Shown here one piece after another: positions 1-8,089 of a stretch of 39,448 nt of DNA (the stretch's first letter is position 1; every line of letters begins with the position of its first letter). A model generated the notes under the pieces. That model saw nothing but the letters and a program-made list of their open reading frames with translations. It made no database searches and was not told where the DNA came from. The DNA lies in contig JAVKHN010000016.1 in NCBI GenBank assembly GCA_031459935.1, forward strand, positions 1-39,448. Direction: 5' to 3'. The DNA comes from Sysuimicrobium calidum. GTDB lineage: Bacteria; Sysuimicrobiota; Sysuimicrobiia; Sysuimicrobiales; Sysuimicrobiaceae. The translations under genes and the position numbers were made by a program.

Positions 1-782
1 TCCGTGTTACGCGGGGTCGGGCCCTTGCTGCCGATCAGCCTCCACTCGCCCGGGCCCGGAGGGGCTGCCGGCGCGGGAGCGGTTGTGGGGAGCGCCGGAG
101 CCGGGGTCTGCACCGCCGGAGGCTGTGTCGGCGCAAAGGGCACCTGCAGGGCAAGCCGGGCCACGTCCCGGGCCGCCTCGCTCGTCACAGCAAAGTTGAT
201 CCCCGCTGCACCCCGCACCCGGCCAACCACAATACCCACCGCCTCTCCCCGACTGTTCACCACCGGTCCCCCGCTGTTGCCGGGGTTCACGGACGCGTCA
301 AACTGCAACAGACCCTGGTCCACCAGCAGCCGGCTGACAATGCCCCGCGTGACCGTAAGGTCGTCAAACCCAATCGTCTCGGCCCGAGGATAGCCCAGCA
401 CCAGGATCTCCTCCCCGACCCGCGGCTGCCCGGGTGCCAGCGGGATCGTGGGCAGTCCCTCTTCTCCCACCCGGAGTGCGGCGACGTCCAGGCTCTGACT
501 GACCTGTGCTACGACCGCCACCATGGGCCGGCGGTTCGGCAGCCGTACGATGACCTCTCTCGCCCCCTCGACCACATGAGCAGCAGTCAGGAGAAAGCCG
601 CGACCGTCGTACACGAATCCCGATCCCTGGCCCAGTGATCCCTCGCGCCGTGCTACCACGATGGCCACCGCCGGCCTGACCCGCTCCACGAGTTCCGCAA
701 CACCCTGCGTGGCCCCAGTAGCGGGCAACAGGCCCAGCACTGCCGCGAGCACAAGGCAAAACGCCCAGACCCTCCTCCTCAC
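1..782 (-). CDS. Secreted trypsin-like (S1C/HtrA-type) serine protease, partial at window edge
   Basis: Reading leftward from a GTG at 782 gives 260 codons with no stop before the window edge, so the C-terminus is missing. A ribosome binding site (GGAGGTGA) sits just upstream of the GTG. Residues 1-26 form a signal peptide (RRR, then a hydrophobic run ending ATGATQG). The catalytic triad is visible: His69 in TAAHVV, Asp99 in SLDVAAL and Ser170 in NPGNSGGP, the typical order and spacing of HtrA/DegP-like proteases. After about residue 220 comes a Pro/Ala-rich linker, then GEWRLIGS, the start of another segment cut by the edge. No PDZ domain is visible in what remains. It likely acts outside the membrane in protein quality control or processing. 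The substrate is unknown. Confidence 0.9.
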   Translation of the reverse strand, partial: MRRRVWAFCLVLAAVLGLLPATGATQGVAELVERVRPAVAIVVARREGSLGQGSGFVYDGRGFLLTAAHVVEGAREVIVRLPNRRPMVAVVAQVSQSLDVAALRVGEEGLPTIPLAPGQPRVGEEILVLGYPRAETIGFDDLTVTRGIVSRLLVDQGLLQFDASVNPGNSGGPVVNSRGEAVGIVVGRVRGAAGINFAVTSEAARDVARLALQVPFAPTQPPAVQTPAPALPTTAPAPAAPPGPGEWRLIGSKGPTPRNT

Positions 783-926
783 GGCCTCACCTCCCCGCTC
801 CAGCTCAGACGCCAGCACTCTCCTGGCGGGCCCCCGGGATCGGGCGCCGACGCCCCCTTTCTGTTCGTTACTGTTTGTCCCGTCCTCGACTCCTGGCCGG
901 CCGCCTCCCCTTGAACCGGCCCCACC

Positions 927-1265
927 CTACCCAACCAGCGCCTCCGACGCATCCTCGAGCCGCCGTCGGGTCCGCCACCTCCCGCCCCTCCGGCTCCTCC
1001 GCAGCAGGCCCCGCTGCCGGAGCTCGAAGTCCCACTTCACCGTCCGCACGACCCCATCTCGCGTCACCACCACCACGAGCCCCCGCAGCCGGTCTGCCTC
1101 CCGCGCCAGCCCCAGCTGCAGCAGCAGCCGGTCCGTCACCCGGTACACGAGGTCCCCCCGGTCGTGCACCGGCTTCGCCCTCAGCGCCACCCGCAGGTCC
1201 TCCTCCCGCACCCCCCGCTGCTGGCACCGCCGCAGCGTGTGCTCGCTCAAAACCAGCTCCCCCAC
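927..1265 (-). CDS. DUF4258-like small protein
   Basis: A 112-residue protein starting at a GTG preceded by GGAGGT. The N-terminal half (LSEHTLRRCQQRGVREEDLRVAL, then a beta-rich stretch ending LVVVVTRDGVVRTVKW) matches the pattern of DUF4258 proteins: a His/Arg-rich helix, 'QRGV.EEDL', then strands. Members of that fold are often small stand-alone proteins or resemble toxin or RNase-like domains. No function is established here and no antitoxin-like partner is adjacent. The C-terminal 30 residues are very Arg-rich. It lies divergently from the sigma factor gene and 144 bases upstream of the protease gene on the same strand. That gap shows no clear promoter or terminator. Confidence 0.6.
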   Translation of the reverse strand: MGELVLSEHTLRRCQQRGVREEDLRVALRAKPVHDRGDLVYRVTDRLLLQLGLAREADRLRGLVVVVTRDGVVRTVKWDFELRQRGLLRRSRRGGRWRTRRRLEDASEALVG

Positions 1266-1397
1266 GGACGCACCTCCTGCCCCTGTCCGGACCCCCTCCC
1301 CGCTCCCCCGGGAGGATCCTCAGACCTTTCGCAAGAAAAAGACGCCCCAGGCCCCGCCGGCTCTTTACACCCCGGGCCGATTTGCCGGTGCAGCCCC

Positions 1398-1970
1398 GTG
1401 GGTCCGCAGCCCTGCCAGGAGGCTTTCGACCGCTACCGCGCGGGTCTAGTGGGCCCGGACGCCCTTCTGGACTGCCTGCGCCGGGACGGGGAACGCTGGC
1501 TGGCCCCCCGCGCCAGCCACCTGCACCCCGAGGATCGAGACGACCTCCTCCAGGCAGCCCTGGAAGTCATCCTCACGACCCTCCCGCGGTTCCGCGGCAG
1601 CGCTTACCCGCAGCTCCGCAGCTACTTCTTCTCCGTCCTCCGATCCCGCTTGATCGACCATCTCCGCAGCAGAGGCAGGGAAACCGTGGGGCTTCCAGGC
1701 AGTCCCGGCTACAACCCCGAACAGCAGACAGAGGATGCCCTCCCCACAGAAGCGGAGACGCTGTCCCCGGGGTTCGAGGGGGACGTGACCCTCTCGCTGG
1801 ACCTGCAGAGGTTGCTTTCCCCCGAAGAGTATCGGGTGATCCGGCTCAAGCTGGAGGGCTATCGCGATCGCGACGTCGCCCGCATCCTCGGCAAGGCCCC
1901 GGGCACCGTGGCCGCCCTGTACCACCGCGCCCGGCTGAAGGCCCGGGCCTATTTTTCCGAAGGCCCGTAA
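1398..1970 (+). CDS. ECF-type RNA polymerase sigma factor
   Basis: Encodes a sigma-70 family protein with only regions 2 and 4, the ECF architecture. Region 2 is seen in EDRDDLLQAALEVIL followed by FFSVLRSRLIDHLRSR (core binding and -10 recognition). Region 4 is the helix-turn-helix LSPEEYRVIRLKLEGYRDRDVARIL then GTVAALYHRARLKA (-35 recognition). The start is uncertain: no ATG or strong Shine-Dalgarno precedes the conserved part. GTG at 1398 (190 aa) is chosen and GTG at 1449 would shorten it. The next gene, 41 bases downstream, encodes a membrane protein with an anti-sigma zinc-binding motif, so the two probably form a sigma/anti-sigma pair. Whether the stimulus is at the cell envelope is inference. 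Confidence 0.82.
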   Translation: MGPQPCQEAFDRYRAGLVGPDALLDCLRRDGERWLAPRASHLHPEDRDDLLQAALEVILTTLPRFRGSAYPQLRSYFFSVLRSRLIDHLRSRGRETVGLPGSPGYNPEQQTEDALPTEAETLSPGFEGDVTLSLDLQRLLSPEEYRVIRLKLEGYRDRDVARILGKAPGTVAALYHRARLKARAYFSEGP

Positions 1971-2011
1971 AGAACTGGCCCCGCCCCTCCGTCTTAGCCT
2001 GTAGAGGGATA

Positions 2012-3112
2012 ATGCAGACCGTGCCTAGACGTCCGTCCCTGGAGGACCTCGTCCTGGGCCCCAAGCCCGGCCCGGGACCCGACTGCCCGGACGAGCTGGT
2101 GCTCTTCCACGCCGCCAGCGGCCTGCTGTCCAGTGAAGAGCAGCAGGCCTTCGAGCGCCACCTCCACACCTGCCTGTGCTGCCGCGACCGGGAGCTGGAG
2201 GCCCGCAAGCTCCTGTACTTCGAACAGCATGGCGTCCCGTACACCGTGGACCCGCACACCGGCCGGTTCAGGAAGGCTCCTCGGGTGACCCTGTCACTCG
2301 CGGTCCTGTCCCCCGCTTCCCTCCTCCGAAGGCTGCGCAACCTTTTCCCCGGGCGCCTGGCTGTCGCCCTTGCCTCCCTCCTGGTGGTCGTCCTAACCTG
2401 GTCAGCCCTCTCTCCCGCCCTCGCGCGCTCGCCCGTCGTCCTAACCGCCGCAAAGCAGGTCCTCCTGGTCCGGTGGTTGCTCCCGGCACCGGTCCGGGAG
2501 TACCTGGAGGCCAACCTGCTCCTCGACCGGATGGGCAGGCTGCCTGCGGGGAGAGGGGAGTGGAAGGTGCTCGCGCAGAAGGCGGAACAGCACCTCAGGC
2601 GGGCAACCCGCATGGATCCCGGCTACGCGGACGCTCACGTCCTGCTGGGTGACCTGTACCTTGCCCACTACGCGTCCGATCCATCCCCCCCGACTTCCCG
2701 CAGGTACCTGGACCTGGCGGAGGCCGCCTACCGGCGTGCTCTCGCCCACAGCGCGGGCTACATTCCGGCCCGCTACGGCCTCGCGGAGGTCTACGCCACA
2801 AAAGGGGAGTTCCGGAGGGAGCTGGAGCAGTACGACGCGATCCTGCGCCAGGATCCGGACGAAGGGGATGCGCGCCTGTTCCGGGGATGGGTGTACATGG
2901 AGACGGGGGATCATGCCAGGGCTGCCGACGAGTTCCAGACCCTCCTGCGGAAGGATCCCACAGACTGGGAGGCCGCCTGGTCCCTGGGGCTTGCCCGGGT
3001 CTTCCAGGGGAAACGTGCAGAAGCCCTGCAGGAGGTCGAGCGGCTGGAGCGCCTCCACCCGGGCCGGGCGCGCCTGCTGCGGGCCATCGTCCAGTCCTTC
3101 GAGAGGAGGTGA
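2012..3112 (+). CDS. Membrane anti-sigma factor with zf-HC2-like motif and TPR repeats
   Basis: A 366-residue protein starting at ATG 2012 after AGAGGG. Near the N-terminus is the zinc-binding anti-sigma signature His50-x3-Cys54-x2-Cys57 (ERHLHTCLCC), typical of ZAS/zf-HC2 proteins that sequester ECF sigma factors. One transmembrane helix lies at about residues 115-135 (LAVALASLLVVVLTW). Residues 185-345 form several tetratricopeptide repeats, with motifs such as YADAHVLLGDLYLAHY, ARYGLAEVYATKGEF and ARLFRGWVYMETGDHARAADEF. The likely topology is a cytoplasmic zinc domain with the TPR region on the outer face. The TPR region could sense a partner protein. The position directly behind the sigma gene supports pairing, but binding is inferred. 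Confidence 0.82.
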   Translation: MQTVPRRPSLEDLVLGPKPGPGPDCPDELVLFHAASGLLSSEEQQAFERHLHTCLCCRDRELEARKLLYFEQHGVPYTVDPHTGRFRKAPRVTLSLAVLSPASLLRRLRNLFPGRLAVALASLLVVVLTWSALSPALARSPVVLTAAKQVLLVRWLLPAPVREYLEANLLLDRMGRLPAGRGEWKVLAQKAEQHLRRATRMDPGYADAHVLLGDLYLAHYASDPSPPTSRRYLDLAEAAYRRALAHSAGYIPARYGLAEVYATKGEFRRELEQYDAILRQDPDEGDARLFRGWVYMETGDHARAADEFQTLLRKDPTDWEAAWSLGLARVFQGKRAEALQEVERLERLHPGRARLLRAIVQSFERR

Positions 3113-3116
3113 AGCG

Positions 3117-3212
3117 GTGAGCAGCACCAGGCCGTCCCACTGCGGGTTCGCTGCGGTCATCGGGGTACCTCAAGCGGAGCACCCTCTTCGACCGGACGGG
3201 CAAACGCAATAA
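3117..3212 (+). CDS. Possible 31-residue micro-ORF, coupled to the anti-sigma gene
   Basis: A GTG four bases after the anti-sigma stop is preceded by AGGAGGTGA, which overlaps that stop codon. The frame runs 31 codons to a TAA. The peptide begins MSSTRPSHCGF and has no recognisable domain, signal or membrane helix. The ribosome binding site is strong, but the composition gives no independent sign of coding. It may equally be the tail of the anti-sigma transcript. Confidence 0.25.
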   Translation: MSSTRPSHCGFAAVIGVPQAEHPLRPDGQTQ

Positions 3213-3275
3213 AAGACGGTGGATGGTGGTATCCTGAGGATCAGACTCAGAACCCCACCGCTCGGGAGGTTATTG

Positions 3276-3656
3276 GTGATCCGGGACCTGGATAACGTCG
3301 GCCTGGCGGTCTCCGATGTCCCGCGCGCCGTTTCCTTCTACCGGCTCCTGGGATTCGAGCCGGAGTACGCCACGGAGGACTCCGCCTTCCTCCGGGCAGG
3401 CGCGGTAGCGCTCTACCTCTTCCGCACGGAGGCCCCTGCCTCGTCCCTCCGCTCCTTCGATCTCACGGGGAATCCCCTGGGCCTGGACCACCTGAGCTTC
3501 CGGGTGGACGACGTGGACGCCGCCTGCGCCGCCCTCCAGGCCCGCGGGGTCACCATCGAGCGCCCGCCCCAGGACTACGAGTGGGGCGCCCGGGCCGCCT
3601 GCCTCCGGGATCCGGACGGGACCTGCATCTGGCTCCTGCAGCGCCGGGTCCCTTAG
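3276..3656 (+). CDS. VOC (glyoxalase/bleomycin-resistance) family protein
   Basis: A 126-residue single-domain vicinal-oxygen-chelate protein. The start is GTG 3276, just after GGGAGG; TTG 3273 is an in-frame alternative. It shows the paired beta-alpha-beta-beta-beta modules: IRDLDNVGLAVSDVPRAVSFYRLLGF at the N-terminus and LDHLSFRVDDVDAACAALQARGV in the second half, ending GARAACLRDPDGTCIWLLQ. The final metal-ligand position normally held by Glu (DPDG..iEl) is Trp-Leu here, so metal binding is uncertain. Family members include glyoxalases, dioxygenases, isomerases and drug-binding proteins. The substrate is unknown. It is 163 bases from the anti-sigma gene and may be transcribed separately. 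Confidence 0.75.
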   Translation: MIRDLDNVGLAVSDVPRAVSFYRLLGFEPEYATEDSAFLRAGAVALYLFRTEAPASSLRSFDLTGNPLGLDHLSFRVDDVDAACAALQARGVTIERPPQDYEWGARAACLRDPDGTCIWLLQRRVP

Positions 3657-3659
3657 CCG

Positions 3660-3756
3660 GCTCACGATCTGGCCCCACGGGGTTCGCCACCAGCGTGTTG
3701 CGTCCGTCCTCCCTAGCCCGGTACAGGGCCGCATCCGCCCTGCGGAGGTGATTCAC
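3660..3756 (-). pseudogene. C-terminal remnant of a GGDEF (diguanylate cyclase) gene
   Basis: On the minus strand, immediately after the PxpA stop, one frame reads VNHLRRADAALYRAREDGRN then TLVANPVG. This is the conserved end of GGDEF domains (ADxALYxAKxxGRNxV). Nothing of the upstream GGDEF domain is present, because PxpA occupies that position, and no start codon or ribosome binding site fits. It therefore looks like a gene relic left by a deletion or rearrangement. The frame then runs on into the antisense of the VOC gene without a stop of its own. Confidence 0.55.
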
Positions 3757-3775
3757 GAACAGCACCCCTCCGCTC

Positions 3776-4546
3776 TCACAGCCACTCCCCCATGGGAAGT
3801 ACCTCCACGTGGGCCTCCTCCAGGGCCGCCCGCACCGCCCGGGCCAGCTGCCCGGCTCCGGGGGTGTCTCCGTGGATGCAGAGCGTGTCCGCCTCCACCA
3901 CCACCTGCCCGCCGTCTGCGGTCTCGATGGGCTCCCCGTACGCGATGCGCACCGCCCGGCTGGCCACCTCAAAAGGCTCCAGCAAAAGCGCCCCGGGCTC
4001 CTCCCGCGGCACGAGCGTCCCGTCCCGGCGGTAGGCCCGGTCGCAGAAGGCCTCCCGGGCCACCCGCAGCCCTGCTTCGCGAGCCACGCGCTCGAGCACG
4101 GACCCCGCGGGCGCCACCAGGATCCGGTCCGCATACGCCCGCTGCACGGCCTCCACCACAGCCCGGGCCACAGTTTCCTCCTGGGCCGCGGCGTTGTAGA
4201 GGGCGCCGTGGGGCTTGATGTGCTGGAGCGAAGCGCCCTCCGCCCGTGCGATGGCCTCCAGGGCTCCGATCTGGTACAGGCAGTAGGCGGTGAGCTCCTC
4301 GGGCCGCATGGGGATCCTGCGGCGGCCGAATCCCACGAGGTCCGGATACCCCGGATGGGCTCCCACCGCCACCCCGTACGCCTGACACCGCCGCACCACC
4401 CGCGTCATCTCCACGGGATCTCCCGCGTGCATCCCGCAGGCGAGGCTCGCGGAGGTGATGACGGGGAGAACCGTCTCCTCCTCCCCCAGCCGCCAAACCC
4501 CGAAGGACTCCCCGAGGTCGCAGTTGAGGTCCATCGGCCGTCCCAT
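3776..4546 (-). CDS. pxpA: 5-oxoprolinase subunit A (LamB/YcsF family)
   Basis: A 256-residue protein of the usual family length. The ATG at 4546 follows AGGAGGGG. It opens with the family signature MDLNCDLGESFG a few residues in, then SASLACGMHAGDP, GVAVGAHPGYPD, HIKPHGALYN and near the end CIHGDTPGA, which are the conserved His/Asp/Glu positions of LamB/YcsF proteins. PxpA works with PxpB and PxpC to hydrolyse 5-oxo-L-proline to glutamate using ATP. The partner genes are not next to it here: it is followed only by a GGDEF remnant and lies divergently from a histidine kinase gene. The complex presumably depends on genes elsewhere. Confidence 0.93.
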   Translation of the reverse strand: MGRPMDLNCDLGESFGVWRLGEEETVLPVITSASLACGMHAGDPVEMTRVVRRCQAYGVAVGAHPGYPDLVGFGRRRIPMRPEELTAYCLYQIGALEAIARAEGASLQHIKPHGALYNAAAQEETVARAVVEAVQRAYADRILVAPAGSVLERVAREAGLRVAREAFCDRAYRRDGTLVPREEPGALLLEPFEVASRAVRIAYGEPIETADGGQVVVEADTLCIHGDTPGAGQLARAVRAALEEAHVEVLPMGEWL

Positions 4547-4654
4547 GCCTCCCCTCCTGGGGACCCTGTTCCACGTTCGCTCGCTCTCCCCTGCACCTTC
4601 CTTGCCGGCGGGCGCGGTTTCCCGGAAGATGGAGGGAGTAAGGGCGTGGGGGTT

Positions 4655-6622
4655 ATGCGGGCCGGGATCGGCTGGAAGATCCTCGCAGGATACCTGGCGG
4701 TTTCCTTCCTGGTCGGGCTCGCCTTCGGCCTCTCCGCGCTCGCCACGGAGTGGATCGCGGGCGTTGCCCGGCGCCTCGACCGAGATGCCCAGCGCATGGC
4801 CGCAACGCTCTTCGCCCAGGTCCTCGCGGAGCGCCAGCTGTCCCTCGCGCTCCAGGAGCGCGCCCTTCGCACGCCGGAAGCCCGGGTCCAGTTTGAGCTC
4901 ATCCGCCGCCTTTTCGAACACACCCTGGACACGATCCCTCCCCAACCGGAAGTACAGCCGCTTCTTGCCCGCCTCCGATCCGCGCAGGCCTCCTTCGCCT
5001 CCGCGGCCCGGAGGCTACAGGAAAGCCCCCCGGGCCGGGAGCGGGAAGCGGTCCGGGAAGTCCTGAGCCGGTCCGCCGAGCTCCGAGGGCTTCTGCGGGA
5101 TCTGGTGGCCCGGAGCCCGGACCCGCTTGCGGAGAACGAAGCCGTGGCACGGTGGCTCGCGCACAGGTGGCTGCCGGATTTCTTCCGTCAGCAGCTGGGC
5201 TACACGCGTCGCATGGCGGACCACACGCGGGCTCTCCTGGACTCCTACCGGTGGGAGCAGGCCTTCTGGGCCCGGTGCAACGCCCTCCTCGCCCTGGCCC
5301 TGGACCCCGCGCCCCGGCACCTCTCCTCCCTCGTGGGCGCAGGGGTCCGACCACCGGCCGCGTGGTCGCGCCTCCCGGAGGTGGAGCCGCTCCTCCAGGA
5401 GCAGGCAGCCGCCATGGACCGGTTCGAGGACCTCGTGCAGAAGGCTGTCGCACGCCATCGAGCCGCAGGACCGGAGGCCTACACCGCCTTCCTCCGGAGC
5501 AATTTTTCCCCGGTCCTCGAGGACGTCCTGAGCCTCTCCACCTCCCTGCGGGCCGCGCTGGAGGTGGAGCGCACCCGGTTCCAGCTCGAGCTGGAGCGGG
5601 TGAACGCCTCGATCCTCGCCTTCACCCGCGGCCTCACCCGCGCGGCCATCCTCGCCCTGCTCCTGGGCCTGCTCACCGCAGCCGTCCTCACCCGCAGCAT
5701 CGCCCGCCCCCTCGACGCCCTCGCGACGGCCATGGACCGCGTGCGCCGGAACGACCTGGAGGTACGTCTGGACGCAGGACGCCGCCGCGACCAGGTGGGA
5801 CGTATGGTGGAGGTGTTCAACGCCATGGTGGCGGAGCTCCAGGAGTCCCGCAAACGGTTGCAGGCGTACCAGGAGGACCTAGAGCGCATGGTGGCCGAGC
5901 GCACACAGCAGCTGGAGCAGACGCAGGCACGGCTGGTGCAGTCCGAGAAGCTGGCGGCCATCGGGCAGCTCGTCGCGGGGGTGGCCCACGAACTCAACAA
6001 TCCCCTCACCTCCGTGCTGGGCTACGCGCAGCTGCTGGAGGCCGGGGAGCTGGAAGGGGAGGATGCCCGCCGGGCCCTGGGGATCGTTCTGCAGGAGGCG
6101 GACCGGGCCCGCCGCATCGTGCAGAACCTCCTCACGTTTGCCCGACAGCAGGCCCGCGAGCGCGGTCCCGTGGACGTCAACGCCGCCCTGGAGCAGACCG
6201 TGGCCCTACGGCGGTACGAGCTGGAGCGGGCCGGGGTGGAGTTCGCGCTGGATCTGGCCTGTGACCTCCCCCCCATTGAGGGCGATGTGTACCAGCTCCA
6301 GCAGGTCTTCCTGAACCTCATCAACAACGCGGCCCAGGCCTTCGCCGGAGGCCGCGGACGCATCGAGATCCGTACCGTCCACCGGGAAGGCCGTGTGGTG
6401 GTGGAGGTGGCGGACACAGGCCCCGGAATCCCCCCCGAGCACCTGCACCGCATCTTCGATCCCTTCTTCACCACCAAGGACGTGGGGCAGGGCACGGGGC
6501 TGGGGTTAAGCATCTCCTACGGGATCGTCCGGGACCATGGGGGCGAGATCTACGCGGAGAACCGCCCGGAGGGCGGCGCCCGGTTCGTCATCGAGCTCCC
6601 GGTGGCCGCACCGTCAGGCTGA
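4655..6622 (+). CDS. Membrane sensor histidine kinase (HAMP-HisKA-HATPase), orphan
   Basis: A 655-residue sensor kinase. The start is ATG 4655; GTG 4646 is an alternative with a better-placed GGAGGG. The first membrane helix is at about 8-28 and the second at about 328-350, enclosing a roughly 300-residue, helix-rich extracytoplasmic sensor region with no recognised domain. A HAMP linker follows (IARPLDALATAMDRVRRNDLEV), then a coiled coil. The H-box VAHELNNPL carries phospho-acceptor His445. The ATPase domain has N-box NLINNAAQAF, G1 DTGPGIPPE, F-box FDPFFTTKD and G2 GTGLGLSIS. The HELNNPL type resembles NtrB/ZraS-like kinases. No response regulator is adjacent. The gene overlaps the convergent dioxygenase gene by 35 bases. 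Confidence 0.93.
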   Translation: MRAGIGWKILAGYLAVSFLVGLAFGLSALATEWIAGVARRLDRDAQRMAATLFAQVLAERQLSLALQERALRTPEARVQFELIRRLFEHTLDTIPPQPEVQPLLARLRSAQASFASAARRLQESPPGREREAVREVLSRSAELRGLLRDLVARSPDPLAENEAVARWLAHRWLPDFFRQQLGYTRRMADHTRALLDSYRWEQAFWARCNALLALALDPAPRHLSSLVGAGVRPPAAWSRLPEVEPLLQEQAAAMDRFEDLVQKAVARHRAAGPEAYTAFLRSNFSPVLEDVLSLSTSLRAALEVERTRFQLELERVNASILAFTRGLTRAAILALLLGLLTAAVLTRSIARPLDALATAMDRVRRNDLEVRLDAGRRRDQVGRMVEVFNAMVAELQESRKRLQAYQEDLERMVAERTQQLEQTQARLVQSEKLAAIGQLVAGVAHELNNPLTSVLGYAQLLEAGELEGEDARRALGIVLQEADRARRIVQNLLTFARQQARERGPVDVNAALEQTVALRRYELERAGVEFALDLACDLPPIEGDVYQLQQVFLNLINNAAQAFAGGRGRIEIRTVHREGRVVVEVADTGPGIPPEHLHRIFDPFFTTKDVGQGTGLGLSISYGIVRDHGGEIYAENRPEGGARFVIELPVAAPSG

Positions 6623-7445
6623 CCTCCACGCGCACGGGGTCCACGAGCACCAGGGCGCCATCCCGCAGTCCATACGGAACCTCCCGGACCCTCAGCCAGG
6701 CCTCCAGGGCCGCGAGGGCCTCCGGGGGAACCCACCACGCGTAGGACACGAGCCCGGTGGCCCCCTCCGGCGGCCAGCGCCGTGGTCCCCACACATTCAG
6801 CCCCACGTGATGGTGGTATTCCCCGGCCGCGAGAAACAGGGCTCCCGGGTAACCCCGCTGGGTGACTCGCAGCCCCAGGATCCCCGCGTAGAAAGCTTCT
6901 GCACGCGAGAGATCGTCCACGCGGAGGTGAACGTGTCCGAGCCGAGTCCGGGGGTCGAGGGGCCCGGCTTCCCTGTCCTCCTGCAGGAGACTGTGGACGT
7001 CGAGGGGGTGGGTGACCATGGCGATCTCCCCGTCCCGGCGCGGCCAGGAGGCAGGCGGGCGATCGCGGTAGAGCTCCACGCCGTTTCCCTCGGGGTCCGC
7101 CAGGTAAAAAGCCTCCGACACCCCGTGGTCGCTTGCGCCCTCAAAGGGCCAGTTTGCGAGGAGCAGCCGGCGCACCACGCGGGCGAGGGAGGCGCGATCC
7201 GGGAGCAGAAGGGCAAAGTGGTACAGCCCCACCGCACCCAGAGGATGGAGCGGGGAGGTGGGGCTGTGGACCAGGGTCAGCAGAAACCCACGGCCCTCCG
7301 GCGCAAACCGCACCTCTTCCCCTGTGCGCTCTACCTCCTGCAGGCCCAGGAGTCCCTCGTAGAACGCCCGCATCCGGTCCAGGTCCTGGACCCGGAGGGT
7401 GAGGGCCACGAGCGAGGCTTCCGGCGGCATCCGGAAGCGCGCCAT
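6588..7445 (-). CDS. Two-domain VOC protein, CatE-like extradiol dioxygenase family
   Basis: A 285-residue protein built of two tandem VOC units. The first (SLVALTLRVQDLDRMRAFYEGLLGL) ends DPEGNGVELYRD; the second begins GHVHLRVDDLSRAEAFYAGILGL. Metal ligand candidates are His in GLYHFALLL, the paired His residues of GEYHHHVGLN and the Glu of NGVELY. The layout matches the YfiE/CatE group of catechol 2,3-dioxygenase-like proteins that cleave aromatic diols. The actual substrate cannot be read from sequence. The 3' end overlaps the histidine kinase gene tail to tail. Upstream, two bases away, lies the metallo-hydrolase gene, so these minus-strand genes are probably co-transcribed. Confidence 0.85.
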   Translation of the reverse strand: MARFRMPPEASLVALTLRVQDLDRMRAFYEGLLGLQEVERTGEEVRFAPEGRGFLLTLVHSPTSPLHPLGAVGLYHFALLLPDRASLARVVRRLLLANWPFEGASDHGVSEAFYLADPEGNGVELYRDRPPASWPRRDGEIAMVTHPLDVHSLLQEDREAGPLDPRTRLGHVHLRVDDLSRAEAFYAGILGLRVTQRGYPGALFLAAGEYHHHVGLNVWGPRRWPPEGATGLVSYAWWVPPEALAALEAWLRVREVPYGLRDGALVLVDPVRVEVSLTVRPPGAR

Positions 7446-7447
7446 GG

Positions 7448-8089
7448 CTAGTCCCGCGTCCGCACGAGCCCGGTGAGGAAAGGATTGCTGATCCGTTCCC
7501 TCCGCACGGTGGTGGGCGGGCCGTGTCCGGGATAGAGCACGGTCTGCTCGGGAAGGGTGAGGACCTTGGTGCGGATGCTCTCCATTAAGGTGTCCCAGTC
7601 CCCGCCCGGCAGGTCCGTGCGCCCCACGCTTCCCGCGAAGATCACGTCCCCCACAAACGCGAAACCCGGCCCCACCAGGATCACGTGGCCCGGGGTGTGC
7701 CCGGGGGCAGAGAGCACCCGGAGGGTCAGTTCGCCCACCTGGAGGACATCTCCCTCCTCCAGGAACCCGTCCGGGTCCGGCGGGGGATCCACCACCATGC
7801 CCAGCAGGAGGGCGGAGGCGCTCGCGTTCCGGATCATCTCCAGATCCGCAGCGGGCGCCAGGAACCGGGCGCCCGTGGCCTGCTTGAGCGGCCGTACCGC
7901 GCCCACGTGGTCCCAGTGACCGTGAGTGGCCACAAGGATCTCCACCCGGAGGTCGTGGTGGCGCAACAGATCAAGGATCACGGGGGCATCGCTTCCGGGA
8001 TCCACCACCATCGCCTGCCGGGTCTTCTCGTCTCCCAGCAGGTAGCAGTTGGTCCCGATGGGACCCGTGGGGATCTGCTCCAGGATCAT
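7448..8089 (-). CDS. Metallo-beta-lactamase-fold hydrolase (glyoxalase II-like)
   Basis: A 213-residue protein starting MILEQIPTGPIGTNCYLLGD, the usual N-terminus of short MBL-fold hydrolases (YcbL-like). Zinc ligands are visible in THGHWDHVG (HxHxDH), then GHTPGHVIL, the Asp in FVGDVIFAG, and the last His in YPGHGPPTT. The group includes hydroxyacylglutathione hydrolase-like enzymes that cleave thioesters; a precise substrate is not readable. The ATG overlaps the TGA of the upstream hypothetical gene (ATGA), indicating translational coupling. Two bases downstream is the VOC dioxygenase gene. Confidence 0.9.
   Translation of the reverse strand: MILEQIPTGPIGTNCYLLGDEKTRQAMVVDPGSDAPVILDLLRHHDLRVEILVATHGHWDHVGAVRPLKQATGARFLAPAADLEMIRNASASALLLGMVVDPPPDPDGFLEEGDVLQVGELTLRVLSAPGHTPGHVILVGPGFAFVGDVIFAGSVGRTDLPGGDWDTLMESIRTKVLTLPEQTVLYPGHGPPTTVRRERISNPFLTGLVRTRD

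Noticed and set aside
875..2011. Long Pro/Arg-rich open frame upstream of the anti-sigma start
   Set aside because: It is low-complexity, overlaps the sigma gene and the antisense of the DUF4258 gene, and is a product of high GC. The real start is ATG 2012.
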